In this document: positions 24,891 to 36,421 of the stretch, piece by piece
Numbering within the stretch: the stretch's first letter is position 1
Layout: every line of letters starts with the position of its first letter
Assembly: GCA_018398585.1 (NCBI GenBank)
Contig: JAGTTD010000021.1
Coordinates: forward strand, 23,589,107 to 23,653,106
DNA from: Simmondsia chinensis
Lineage: Eukaryota; Streptophyta; Magnoliopsida; Caryophyllales; Simmondsiaceae
DNA: 64,000 nucleotides
Direction: 5' to 3'
The notes under the pieces: model-generated
Database searches by the model: none
The model's input: the letters and a program-made list of their open reading frames with translations, nothing else
What the model was told of the DNA's origin: nothing
Made by a program: the position numbers and the translations under genes

Positions 24891-25563
24891 TCCCTGCAGT
24901 GTAAAAAAACACCGCTAAATAGGCAGTGGGAGAGAGGAGGGGAGGGTATGTATGAGATTTTGATTTTTTTGTTTTTAAATTATTTATATAATTATTAAAT
25001 TCTATAATATAATTTTAATATATAAATTTATTTATTTGACTATTTATTATTTAGAAATTTGTTAAATTTTTTGTTAAAAATATCAAAAAAACTTATATTT
25101 ATTATTGTTATTTTTCACAAATAATATAATGAATAATAATAATAATATACAAGTTATTTTGGTATTTTTAATAAAAATTTAACAGATATAACTTTATTTA
25201 TTTTACTATTTATCATTTAGATACTAGCTAAATTTTTCTTAAAAATATTAAAATAATGTGTATATATTATCGTTATTATTTATAATATTATAGTAAATAA
25301 TAACAATAATATATATAAATTGTTTCGATATTTTCAACAAAAATTTAACCGATACCTAAACAAAAAATTTAACGGGTATCTGAATAATAAATATTTAAAT
25401 AAATAAATTTATATATTAAAATTATTTTATATAAATAATTTAAAATTTAATAATTATATAAATAATTTAAAATTTAAAAATTTAAAAAAATTTCTCTCAT
25501 ACACCCCCTCCCTCTCTATCCACCCGACTGCCTATTTAGCAATGTTTTTTCCCACTGCAGGGA
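24891..25563. mobile_element. Foldback (long inverted repeat) element
   Basis: Both ends are inverted copies. TCCCTGCAGTG at 24891, then AAAAAACACCGCTAAATAG, mirrors the right end CTATTTAGCAATG..CACTGCAGGGA. The arms continue through a purine-rich GAGAGAGG tract into AT-rich sequence for roughly 250-300 bp each. The AT-rich core itself contains repeated inverted units (TTTATTTGACTATTTATTAT-like). No coding sequence was seen. No clear target-site duplication was found, so the superfamily is open. Confidence 0.75.
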
Positions 25564-25608
25564 ATCCACCTCCTACTGAGGTTGGCCTGGCAGAAGCAGA
25601 GCTGTTGC

Positions 25609-26164
25609 TAGAGGTGGCCATGGGCCGAGTTGGGCCAGGCCCGAGCCCGCTACGCCGGGCCTGTAGCGGGTAGGGGCCGGACCGGACCGGGTGGGGCCTG
25701 GGTCCGGGCCTGGGAGCTCAGCCCGGCCCAGGCCCGGGTTGGCCCGATCCCCCCTCCTAGTTTTTTTTTTTTATCTTGAAAATTTTATAAAAAAATGATA
25801 TTAATGGAATTTGAACCCCACCTCTCTAGCATGCAAAGCACCCTTATTACCATGTGAGCTATAATGCTTTTATAATTTTATTGGTTATAAAAATAATTTA
25901 ACATACTTTACAAAAATTTGATACAAATTTGACACTAGCGGGATTTGAATCCCATACCTCTAACTTATAAAGTTCACCATTACCATGTAAGGTATAAATT
26001 TTTTATAATTTTATTAGGTCAAATTAATATATATACATATATAATAATAATAAAAATACCAAACGAGCTCGGGCTCAGGCCCGGCCCTCTACAGTAGGTG
26101 GCTGAGCCGAGCCATGCCCAAACGAGCCGGGTTCTGGCCCGACCCATCCCACTCCCCACCTCTA
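25609..26164. mobile_element. hAT-like MITE with GC-rich ends
   Basis: Termini TAGAGGTGG (25609-25617) and CCACCTCTA (26156-26164) are perfect 9-bp inverted repeats. Subterminal regions are rich in GGGCC/GGCCC words, a pattern common in plant repeats of this sort. Flanking 8-mers gctgttgc and actgcggc match at 5 of 8 positions and may be a decayed hAT duplication. Inside, two similar units (GGATTTGAA.CCCA..CCTCTA....ATTACCATGT) are tandemly arranged. Confidence 0.6.
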
Positions 26165-26448
26165 ACTGCGGCTATGGCTTTTCTTCTAGCCCGTGAGTCT
26201 AGGGTTTTTTCTTTTGGGGGGATTCAATTGCAGTCAACATAGGGTTGACTAAATTTGCATATCAACCGGTTCAGACCGTAAAAATAAAAAGAAAAAAAAA
26301 TACTTGGAAAAAAATTAATACTTGGATACCTTTTCACAAATTCCTAATTAAAATTGAAATTGTAACATTAGTTAGTTAAACATGAACATTAATTTTAAAA
26401 TTAGATTTAATTGAAATAATTTCAATTGTATGAATACTAAAATTTTCG

Positions 26449-28025
26449 TTTTTTTTTTTTTTGAACATAAAGAAGCCCGCAGGCAATAACTACATTGCTA
26501 AAAGATTATTGTTTACAAGGGAAGCAAGTGCGGGAAGGCACATCTCCCACCAGCCATGCGAACATCGACCATCAAAATGACGAGAAGCAACAAAGTGGGC
26601 TCCCCTATTACAAGATCTAGGAGCCCAACGAAACAAGAAAGCATCAAAAGAACCAGAAGATGACATAATAGCGATGTCCTCAATAACAACCATACAATCC
26701 CATGAAGGGGAGACACGATTCAGAATAAAGTCAATGGCCTGTTTGCAATCCGACTCAACAATCACATTTTTGCAACCGAAATAGGAGGCAAAGGAACAAG
26801 CAGCACGAATAGCCATGGCTTCAGCAACAAGGGGAGAGGACGCAAGCATGGATCCGCACCAACCTTCTATGATATGGCCCGAGCATGAACGTGCGACAAT
26901 TGCAAGAGCATATGGGGAGGCGTCCGAAAAAGCAGCATCGGTATTGATCTTGATCCAGCCCAACGGAGGAAGCTCCCATCTAGAAGGGATATTGTGAACA
27001 ATAGCTAGAGGGACGGTTGGTGCTCCAGGATCGCGATGATGAAGAGACTCGAGCTCAGAAGCAGCAATAGTAGCCTTAAGAGCCACTTGACCCGAATCTG
27101 GCATAATATTTTTGAAAGTGAAGTCACATCTGGCCTTCCAAATTTCCCATCATAAAGAAGCAATCTTGTTAAGATCATCATTAGAGAAATACGGGATTGT
27201 ACACATCGATTCCCACTAATATTGGAGGTTCTGGAAGCCCTCATTGGATGGTTTGAAGCCTAAGGAGGATGCAAACCAAGCAACCTGGCCCACGGGCAAA
27301 AGAACTTGAGGTGCTTGGTGGTTTCAGGGATACCATCACACATGGGGCAAAAGGAAAGAGGTTTGAGCATTCTTTTCCAAAGATTTTCGGACGTTGCAAG
27401 AGAATTTGAAAGAGCTCTCCACATGAAAAGTTTGACTTTTGGAGCGGATGAGAGGGACCATAAAGCGCGCCAACTTTTTGGGGAACAACCCCTGAAGCTT
27501 GAAGATACAAAATCCGAATTCATTGAATCATGAAAAGCTACCCAGGCTCGATAACCAGATTTAACAGAGTACGACCCTTGCTTAGTGAAGTGCCAAATCA
27601 AAGAATCATCTCGAAAAGGGTTCCCCACGGGAATGGAAGTGATAGCTTTAATATCCTCGGAAGAGAAGAAGCGGGAAAGAAGATCAACTTTCCATATTCT
27701 TGAATGAGGGCAAATAAGTTGAGAAGCCAGCGACAAACACGGATCCCCCCTCGGTCTGGAGGCAACAGAGAAGGATGGGAACTCGGGATCCATTTGTCTC
27801 TCCAAATATCAATAGATTTGCCATTGTTAATATTCCATCGAATGCCCTTAACAATAAAGTCCCGCCCTTCTATGAAGCTCCTCCGTCCCCAAGAGGGGTT
27901 GTGGCCAAGGGAAGTGTCAAAAAAAGAGCCATTTCTGAAATAAGTCCCTTTAAGAATACAGACCCAAAACGCACTAGGGTCTTGGATAGCACACCACACT
28001 TGTTAACTAAACGCAAGTCTCATGG
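26449..28025 (-). mobile_element. 5'-truncated L1-type LINE (zinc-finger RVT and RNase H end)
   Basis: On the minus strand the order is: a linker with FWVCILKGTYF and NNGKSIDIWRDKW (27999-27600); a zf-RVT-like region (GSYSVKSGYRAW, PKVKLFMWRALSNSL, CPMCDGIPETTKHLKF, about 27640-27260); and a plant-type RNase H (INTDAAF, AEAMAIRAA, VIVESDC; about 26960-26500), so the D-E-D residues are visible. It ends at 26449-26462 in a T run, that is, a poly(A) tail. Frames shift between the three open parts and an in-frame stop lies near 28010, so the copy is dead. The RT and endonuclease parts are missing. Confidence 0.85.
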
Positions 28026-28033
28026 TCAACTAG

Positions 28034-29586
28034 AGTGTCACGAACATAGGTAGTGACGATGAGCAGTCATCGTACGATAGTGGAAGTGGCATGTCACGAC
28101 ACGCTATCATGCAGGTTGGGTCACGGTTACGGACATGGGAACGTTATTGGTGCACGGGTCTCCAAGCTATTAGGTGGCTGTGGGCAGCTCAGTTTTAGCA
28201 TATATAGTAGGGCAAAATATAGTAAGGCCATTATGTACTCTGTAATTAATCACAACACATCCCTTATACTTTCAATTTTGAAAAATAGCTCCCTAAACAT
28301 TACAATTAAATACAACACACCCCCTGCACTTTCAATTTTAAAAAAATAGTCCACTAATCTTTGCAAATTAATATAACACACCCCCTACACTTTCAGTTTC
28401 ATAAAATAGCTCTATAAACTTTGTAAATTAATGCAACACACCTCTTGAACTTTGTTACTAAACATAACACATCACTTAGACATTTATAAATTTTAAAATA
28501 AAAAAAGTATAAAATTAAAAATCTTGAATAAATTATGAAAGATATTTTTTGAAAAAAGTATGAAAAAATATAATAATAATTTTATATTTTATTTTTCAAT
28601 GTTTTTAAAATAAATTTTTTTAGTATTTATTTTTAAAATTTTAATTTCATATACTTTTTTAGTTTTAAACTTTTAATATGATTTTAGAATATATATATAT
28701 TTTTTAAAAATTATCATATTTTTTTCTTATAGTATTTCTTTATGGAAATTTTTTAAAAAATATTTTATTATATCTAAATTTACAATATTTGTACTTTATT
28801 AACTAAAATAATTATTTTTATATATATTAAAAAATTATCTTATCTTTTATCTAGAAATATAAAGCTCATATATTTCGTCTAAAAATATAATTTTCTATAT
28901 TTTGTATAAAACTAAAAAATCTCTTATTTTTAATTTGATACAAAGCTCTTACCTTTCGTCTAAAAACAAAAATTTTTATATATTGTATAAAACTAGAAAA
29001 TCTCTTATTTTAAATTTGATATATTTTTTTATTTTAAATTTATTATTCTAATTTTTATTAAATTTAAAAATATTATTATATTTTTTCTAAATTTTGTTTT
29101 CATAATTTGTTTTAAATTTTGTAGATTTTTTAAATTTTAAATTTATTATTTTATAAGGGGCGAGTTATGTTTAGTAATAACATTAGGGGGCTATTTTATG
29201 AATTAAAAGTGCAGGGATGTGTTTTATGTAATAACAAAGTTCAGGGGGCTATTTTATAAAATTGAAAGTGCAGGGAGTGTGTTGTGTTAATTTGTAAAGT
29301 TTAGGGGGCTATTTTATGAAATTGAAAGTGCGTAGGGTGTTTTATGTTAATCTGCAAAGTTCAAGGGGTTATTTTTTAAATCGAAAGTGCATGGAATATT
29401 TTATGATTAATTATAAAATTTAGGAGCTCTTATTATATTTTACCATAAATAGTATTGTAACCTCCTGTAAATCATATTAAAGAATCAATACATGTATTTC
29501 TTTTCCCATCTTTTACTCTCTCATCTCCAATCTTTCTAGTCTCCATCTCATCTTAATTATAATTCACCCTCCCATCCCGTCACAAT
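28034..29586 (+). mobile_element. LTR-like sequence interrupted by a foldback element
   Basis: 28034 begins TGTCACGAAC and 29586 ends CCCGTCACA, the TG..CA form typical of plant LTRs. Between them, on either side of the 28210-29445 insert, are an AT-rich TATATAGTA/TAAATAGTATTG region resembling an LTR promoter, and a CT-rich leader. No internal region or matching 5-bp flanks were seen, so a solo or truncated LTR is the likely reading (inference). Confidence 0.45.
28210..29445. mobile_element. Foldback/Mutator-like element with tandem-repeat arms
   Basis: The ends GGGCAAAATATAGTAAGG and (reversed) TGGTAAAATATAATAAGAG are inverted. Each arm holds about four 55-60 bp tandem units with the pattern 'ACACACCCCCTGCACTTTCAATTTTAAAAAATAG' on the left and its complement 'GGGGGCTATTTTATAAAATTGAAAGTGCAGGG' on the right. 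The core is an AT-rich non-coding spacer. The flanks TATATAGTA (28201-28209) and TAAATAGTA (29446-29454) match at 8 of 9 bases, fitting a 9-bp Mutator-type duplication. Confidence 0.75.
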
Positions 29587-29802
29587 CCTAAATTCATGAA
29601 ATAAAAAGTTATACACTTTAAGTTATTAAAAAGTTGAACAAAATACAGTCTAGATGATCCTCGTTTTATCGTCAATTTAGAACACACAACATGAAAGTAA
29701 TTTTTTAGCTACTTTTCATGTACATAATATGACACATCATTCAAATAATCCACTCTACCAACTCACCATAAATTTAAACCCCTCAACTCAACCTGCCCAT
29801 TG

Positions 29803-29833
<31 letters not shown>

Positions 29834-30420
29834 ATGGAGAACAAAAGTGTGAGCCAGAAGTGCCAAGTGTAAACCAATCCTCAAATTTGAAAATTGAATC
29901 TCACCCACCTCACCCCTTAGTACACCCCTGATAACGACACCTCCCACTCACACTCAACACTGTCACCGATGCCCACGGTCACCCACTCGGTGATGTTATC
30001 AAGTCCTCTTTCTAGAAAGTCGTTATTGTCCTTTTTGTTCCCTTTAGGGCTTTGACCCTATTTACCCTTTTACCCCTATACTTTCCCTTAATCCTACATG
30101 TGCTAACCTTATTAGGTGTGGTAAATCTAGATTTGGGAAGGGCAAAATGGGAAAGTGAGAAAATATTAATGACGGTGACAGATATGCGTTACAAAACAGG
30201 AGGGGTAGGATGGGAATTATGAAAATTGGGGGGGTACTTGTGATCGTCACTAATTGGTAACAACTTTCTCTCTCCTCGGATTAAATCGATAAAATCGCAT
30301 TTAGTTGGGGGTGTTGAGATCACTCCCACACGCTCTCTTTCTTCTCTCCGCTTACCCTTTCTCTCCGTGTTTTTGGGTGCTGTGGTGTGCGTTGACGGCT
30401 TCATCCTTCTAGGGTTTCTT
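29587..30420. other. AGO4 upstream region
   Basis: No gene is supported. It includes a poly(A) run at about 29811-29830 and, from about 30260, CT-rich tracts (CTCTCTCCTC, CTCTCTTTCTTCTCTCCG) that look like the core promoter and 5'UTR of the AGO4-clade gene. Confidence 0.4.
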
Positions 30421-30439
30421 CTTTTCGCTCTTGTTAGCT

Positions 30440-32560
30440 CACTGTGAGTGGAAAAACCCTCTAATTTTTAGGTTAATTTTGTTGTTTTTCGTCGTCTGTG
30501 CCGTTTGTTGAGTGTTTTTGATGGTTTTATGGAGTTGTTTGTGGGTTTTGTGTAATGCTGGTTTGTTTTGGTTTTCGTTCGTGTGGGTTTGTAGTTTATG
30601 AGAGGGTTTGGAGTTTGATGGCGTTTTTGTTACGATCCATTGTTTCTTTTGTGGGTTTTACAGTGTTTTAGTTGTCGTGCGAGGTGGGTTGGGCCTATTT
30701 CTCTCTGTTCATGTTCGAGTGTCTCTTGTTATTCGTTTTGTGGATTGTGGGTTTTGGGTGAGTTTCCTTGCTTTCTCTGTTTTGACTTTTGAGGCAAAAT
30801 AGTTTATCCAGTGGGTTTGAGTGTACTAAACGGTCTTATAAGAAGTTTGTGCAGAAGCATTTGATTCAGAGGCATGTTTCTGTCCTTTTGTTCTAGATCT
30901 TGTGGGTTTTGTGAGTTTTTTCATGGGTTTTTGTTACCCTTCTGTTTCATGTCGAAGAAAAGATTGTGGGTTTGCGTGCTTTCTTCTTTATGGCCAAAAG
31001 AATTTCCATGCTTTTCACTGGATATTACTGCGTTTCTTGTTTACTCTGTGCAATGTAGTAGTTTGTTTTGGTGGTTTTGCGTTCTGGGTTGAGTTATTTT
31101 GTTATATTCGCATGTTAGCTTGCATTTCTGCCTTTGTTTTCACTATTTTGCAGAAAGTCCGAGGAGTAGGCTGCTGAGTTTCCGGCTTGCATGTCCTATT
31201 TTTAGTTTTCATCTATTTCTGCAATGCTGGTTCTTAGAGGGTTTTTTTAATCAGAAAAAGAAACCATATTAAGAGAGAATTGTAAAGAGTAGAGGATAAG
31301 ATGTCTTCAAAATTACGAACTTCTTCTCGTTCCTGGGGTTTGTTTTGGTAGTTTAGTTTAATGGGTCACCCTGACTCTGGTTGAAGTATTTACCGTTTCT
31401 CCGGTGGCAATCTTTGTTTCGAGTGAAGGACATTGGACATAGAAAGAAGTATATTCTAGTTTTTGAGGTCTAGGGTGGGTCTATTGCTTGCATGCCTTAC
31501 TTTAGTGTTTATTTGTCTCCTTGACTCTAGTGTTTTTGTTTATTTAAGTCGTTTATTTTAATTGGTCACCTGACAAACAGAAAATCTTTGACTACTCTGT
31601 CAGACTGATTGTTGTTTTGTCCCATCCTGACCCCGTGTTTAGAATTTGAACTTTTAGTCGTTTTATCAGTTCAGTTCTGTTCGAGTCTGGACTGATGAAT
31701 AACTTGCATGGATGTTGCTTTGTTGTATGGTATTTTTTTTCGGGGTTTTAGAGGTTTAGCTGGGTTTTGAGTTTGGGCAACTCCTTTTATTTATGGTTTT
31801 GGATACGAGGGATTGAGAAAAAGGCTTCCATTTCTTAAACCATGGTAGCGATGTTATTGCAAATATGTGTGTGCATGGCTTGCTTGTGATTTTTTTTTGG
31901 GTGTTTGTATGCTATTATGAAGTAGGGGTTCTGACTATACCCAGGTATCAGTTGGTTTGTTTCTTGTGTTTGTTAAGTTTTCCTTCGATTTTTCTCCCCA
32001 TCTCTTGGGACATTCCTCCCCTGCATGTGGGGAAGTCGTGTTTTATCATGTTTGTTGTCCTTTTGTTCTCTTTGCAGAATTTGGTTGTTCATGATGGTTT
32101 TTGCTGCTACTTCGAGGAAAATGTTAGTTCAGCAATTCTGGTTTCTTGTAAAGAATGTGGGTGCGATTCTGAGGTCTTCCATTGTCGATTCTGTCCCGCT
32201 TGTATATCATGTTCTTTTTTGGTTTCCCCTTCTTTTGGTCTTTTCCTTCTGGTTTTCATGTTGCGATTTAATTGATTCTCCTCCTTCGTGTTAAAGTAAG
32301 CTCCTTTGCATGGCATTCTTTCAGTGAATATTTGTTCTCAAAATTTGATTAGATAGTTTTGAATTCCATATATATCGTGTAGTTGCAGGGAATGGCATGT
32401 TCATCCCAGGGTGATGCCATGTCCAAAATTTGTGCTATTATGCTGAAGACTTTTGAATTACTTGCGTGTCCCCTTTGATATTTGGTTGATTAATGATTAA
32501 TGATGATAGTTATCTGAAGTATGTTTTTGAAATCTGCTCACCCAATTTTGGCGAGGAGTA
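30440..32560 (+). other. Probable 5'UTR leader intron of the AGO4-clade gene
   Basis: A strong donor-like CACT|GTGAGT lies near 30441. It is followed by about 2.1 kb of strongly T/G-biased sequence with very few A-rich stretches, ending just before the start codon at 32565. Many open frames here are rich in Phe, Cys, Val and Leu, which is what T/G-rich intron yields, and none resembles a protein family. Long leader introns often raise expression in plants (general knowledge). cDNA is needed to fix its ends. Confidence 0.5.
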
Positions 32561-32564
32561 GGAG

Positions 32565-35500
32565 ATGGATCAGCATGATGGAAACGGAGCTGCGGATGCT
32601 TTGCCGCCTCCGCCGGCAGAAATTCCACCAAATGTTGTTCCAGTCCGAGCAGAACCGGAAGCCCCTAAGAAGAAACGCTTCCCAATGGCTAGGCGTGGCA
32701 TGGGAACCAAAGGCCAAAAGATCCAGCTCCTGAGTAATCACTTCCCAGTTAACATTAAAAACATTGATGGCCACTTTTTTCATTACAGTGTATGGTTCTC
32801 TGATCCTTCTGCTGCTACATTAGTGATTGGTATCTCAGGTTATTCATACTGTGTTCCCTGTTGTGATTTGACTTTGTCTAACAGGTCAATGTAACTTATG
32901 AAGACGGTCGGCCTGTCGATGGCAAAGGTGTTGGAAGGAAAGTTATTGATCGGGTGCATGCAACATATGACACTGAACTTGCTGGCAAGGACTTTGCGTA
33001 TGATGGCGAAAAAAGCTTGTTTACTGTTGGTGCATTACCTCGTAACAAACTTGAGTTCACTGTTGTTCTAGAGGATGTTACTTCTGCGAGGTAAAGCATT
33101 TATGGTTTTCGTCATTCAGCCAGCTACTGGTTATCGAATTATGCCACATAGTTGTTAAGACCATCATGGTCTAGTATTCTGACTTGTATATTCTCTTCTC
33201 CCTGTTCCCATCCAGGACCAACGGAAATGCTAGCCCCGATCACGGTAGTGCAAATGATGCTGACAAGAAGAGAATGCGTCGCCCTTACCAGTCGAAAACA
33301 TTCAAGGTGGAGCTTAGTTTCGCTGCCAAAATCCCAATGCAGGCTATTGCTAATGCGATAAAGGGCCAGGAAAATGAGAATACCCAGGAAGCGCTTCGTG
33401 TGCTGGATATCATTTTAAGGCAGCACGCTGCCAAACAGTGAGTTTCATATGGGGGATTTTGCCTTGCATTTTATTTGTGGTGGTTGTTTGACCTTATTTG
33501 TAATATGCTATGTGCAGGGGTTGCCTCTTAGTTCGGCAATCTTTCTTCCACAATGATCCGAAGAACTTCACCGATGTCGGTGGTGGTGTTTTGGGTTGCA
33601 GGGGGTTCCATTCTAGCTTTAGGGGGACCCAGGCTGGCATGTCTTTGAACATTGGTAAGCTTGGAGTTTGCTCCAAAACTGTTGAAACTTGACGTGCTTA
33701 ATTGTGTGGCTGATTTCACCGCAATTTGTGCCCAGATGTTTCTACTACAATGATAATTCAGCCTGGGCCTGTGGTTGACTTCTTAATTGCGAACCAAAAT
33801 GTCCGAGACCCTTTCTCTATTGACTGGGCTAAGGTATTCAATTTAGTCTGTACCCTTGATTTATATGATATTTTTTTTGGTTTCTAATGTTCCTTTTTTA
33901 CGTGTCCATAGGCAAAAAGGATACTTAAAAATTTGAGGATTAAGACTACCACCTCCAATCAAGAATACAAAATCACTGGTCTGAGTGACCAGCCATGCAA
34001 AGAGCAGCTGTAATTATTCCTTTGTCGCTGTAGCTATTTTGTTTCAAATTTTGTTAACTGAAAGTTGAGGAATGAATCTAACCATCTTCTCTGCCAATGT
34101 AGGTTTTCACTGAAGCAGCGGGGGCAGGATCAGGATGGGGAACCTCAAACTGTGGAGGTCACTGTGTATGACTACTTTGTAAACCACCGTGGCATAGACC
34201 TCCGTTACTCTGCAGACCTGCCGTGCATAAATGTTGGAAAGCCGAAGCGTCCAACTTACTTCCCCTTGGAGGTTTTTTCCCCTGGCATTTCTGTGCTGTG
34301 TTCTAAACTGTGGTTGGATCTTGATGTGCTGATTCAAGATTATTTCCTTTTTATGTACTGTTTTAGATTTTGTAATCTCGTATATTTCCTCCTTTTATTC
34401 AATCGCAGCTCTGTTCATTGGTGTCACTTCAACGGTACACAAAAGCACTATCCACCTTCCAAAGAGCATCACTGGTGGAGAAGTCAAGGCAAAAGCCTCA
34501 AGAGAGAATGAGCGTTCTTTCTCATGTAGGTGTCTTGAACTCCTGGCTCATTTGCTTTCATCATGTTTTTCTTTCAAGTGCTGAAAGATTCATGTGGTGG
34601 CTGTTGAATGTAGTGTCTAAAAGTCAGTAATTATGATGCTGAACCAATGCTTCGCTCATGTGGGATATCAATCAGTAACAACTTTGCTCAGATCGATGGC
34701 CGTGTTCTTCCTGCTCCGAAGGTGTGCCTCTTTGGTGATTATAACTACTGTTAACAATAGTTATTTAAAAGAAAAAAAAAAACCTACTATTGCCATTTAC
34801 ATTTTGAAATCAAGTATAGTTGATTTCTGCTGTTATCATTAACTTTATCAAGTATAGTCGATTTTTTCTTGATCAGCATGAATTAACAATTGTGTCTTTG
34901 CTACGTGATTGCAGTTGAAAGTCGGAAATGGAGAAGATTTCCTCCCCAGAAATGGTCGTTGGAATTTCAATAACAAGGTTTTCTTCGTTCATTTGAACAA
35001 CTTGAGGCTCTACTCTTTATCGTTTTCCTGAAACATCCTTTGTACTTGTGTAGAAACTAGTGGAGCCCGCTAAGATAGAGCGCTGGGCTGTTGCAAACTT
35101 CTCTGCTCGTTGTGATATAAAGGGCCTTGTGAGAGATCTGATGAAATGTGCTGGAATGAAAGGCATTGTGAGTACCTTTGTTGTGCTTTTGGTTTTGCAT
35201 TCATTCGACAAATGGGTGTGCTGTAATTTTTGGATGGTAGTAACATGTACTTTTCTATTTACCACAGCCAATAGAAGATCCTTTTGATGTTTTTGAGGAG
35301 AGCCCCCAGCTTAGGCGTGCTCCCCCTGTTGTTCGTGTTGAGAAGATGTTTGATGAGATACAATCCAAACTTCCTGGGGCTCCTAAGTTCCTTCTATGCC
35401 TCCTTCCTGAGAGAAAAAATTGCGATATCTATGGTATAGACTTGGCTATTTATTTCTGAGGGCCTATTTATTCTTTGTATGCTGTTATTGAGTGGCCATT

Positions 35501-36387
35501 GGACCCACCCATTCAGGACCATGGAAGAAGAAGAATCTGTCAGACTTTGGAATCGTTACACAATGCATGGCTCCAACGCGGGTCAATGATCAGTATCTTA
35601 CTAACGTGCTGCTGAAGATCAACGCTAAGGTGATTTATGTGTTTGCAAGTTCTTTATGTGCTAACAGTGACAAAATTGGATTTTTTGGTGGGTTTTAGTT
35701 GAAAGCAGGAAAAACCTCATCCTTTTCTCGCTTCGTGCAGCTTGGTGGACTGAATTCAATGTTGGCTGTTGAACGATCACCTGCAATTCCAATGGTGTCG
35801 AAGGTTCCCACAATCATTGTGGGGATGGATGTATCTCATGGCTCTCCTGGGCGTTCTGATATCCCATCGATTGCAGCGGTAACACACTCTGGTGTTTATT
35901 GTCAATAGGCAACTATTTAATGTATTTTTTATGTATTTATCCAAGTCTATTATAAGTGTTTTTCATGTATCACCTAAGAATCATCTCTTCAGAGCTTGTT
36001 ATTTTTGTACATGGATAATTGAACCGCACATTGAATGTCACCACTATTGTTTTGGGGAAAAAAATCTCAAGATAATGGGGCCCAAAATCTAGTTTGAAAC
36101 AAGGATTTGAAATCCAAGAAGTGTTGTTTAAGCTTGCCTCATTATGCTCTTGTGTTTTATTGAATTTGTAGGTGGTAAGCTCCAGGCAATGGCCATTGAT
36201 TTCCCGTTACAGAGCGTGTGTGAGGACTCAATCAGCTAAGGTTGAAATGATCGATAATTTGTTTAAGCGTGTCTCCGATACTGAAGATGAAGGAATCATG
36301 AGGTTGGCTTGTTCGTTTTTAGTGGTTACCGTTGTGTTGATGGCTCAGGGCATACTTGTCTATGATGAGGAAAATGTGATCCCCCGC

Positions 36388-36421
<34 letters not shown>

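Noticed and set aside
30608..32294. Several open frames of 60-136 codons on the plus strand, rich in Phe/Cys/Val/Leu
   Set aside because: They follow from the T/G bias of the probable AGO4 leader intron; overlapping frames look alike and none shows a domain.
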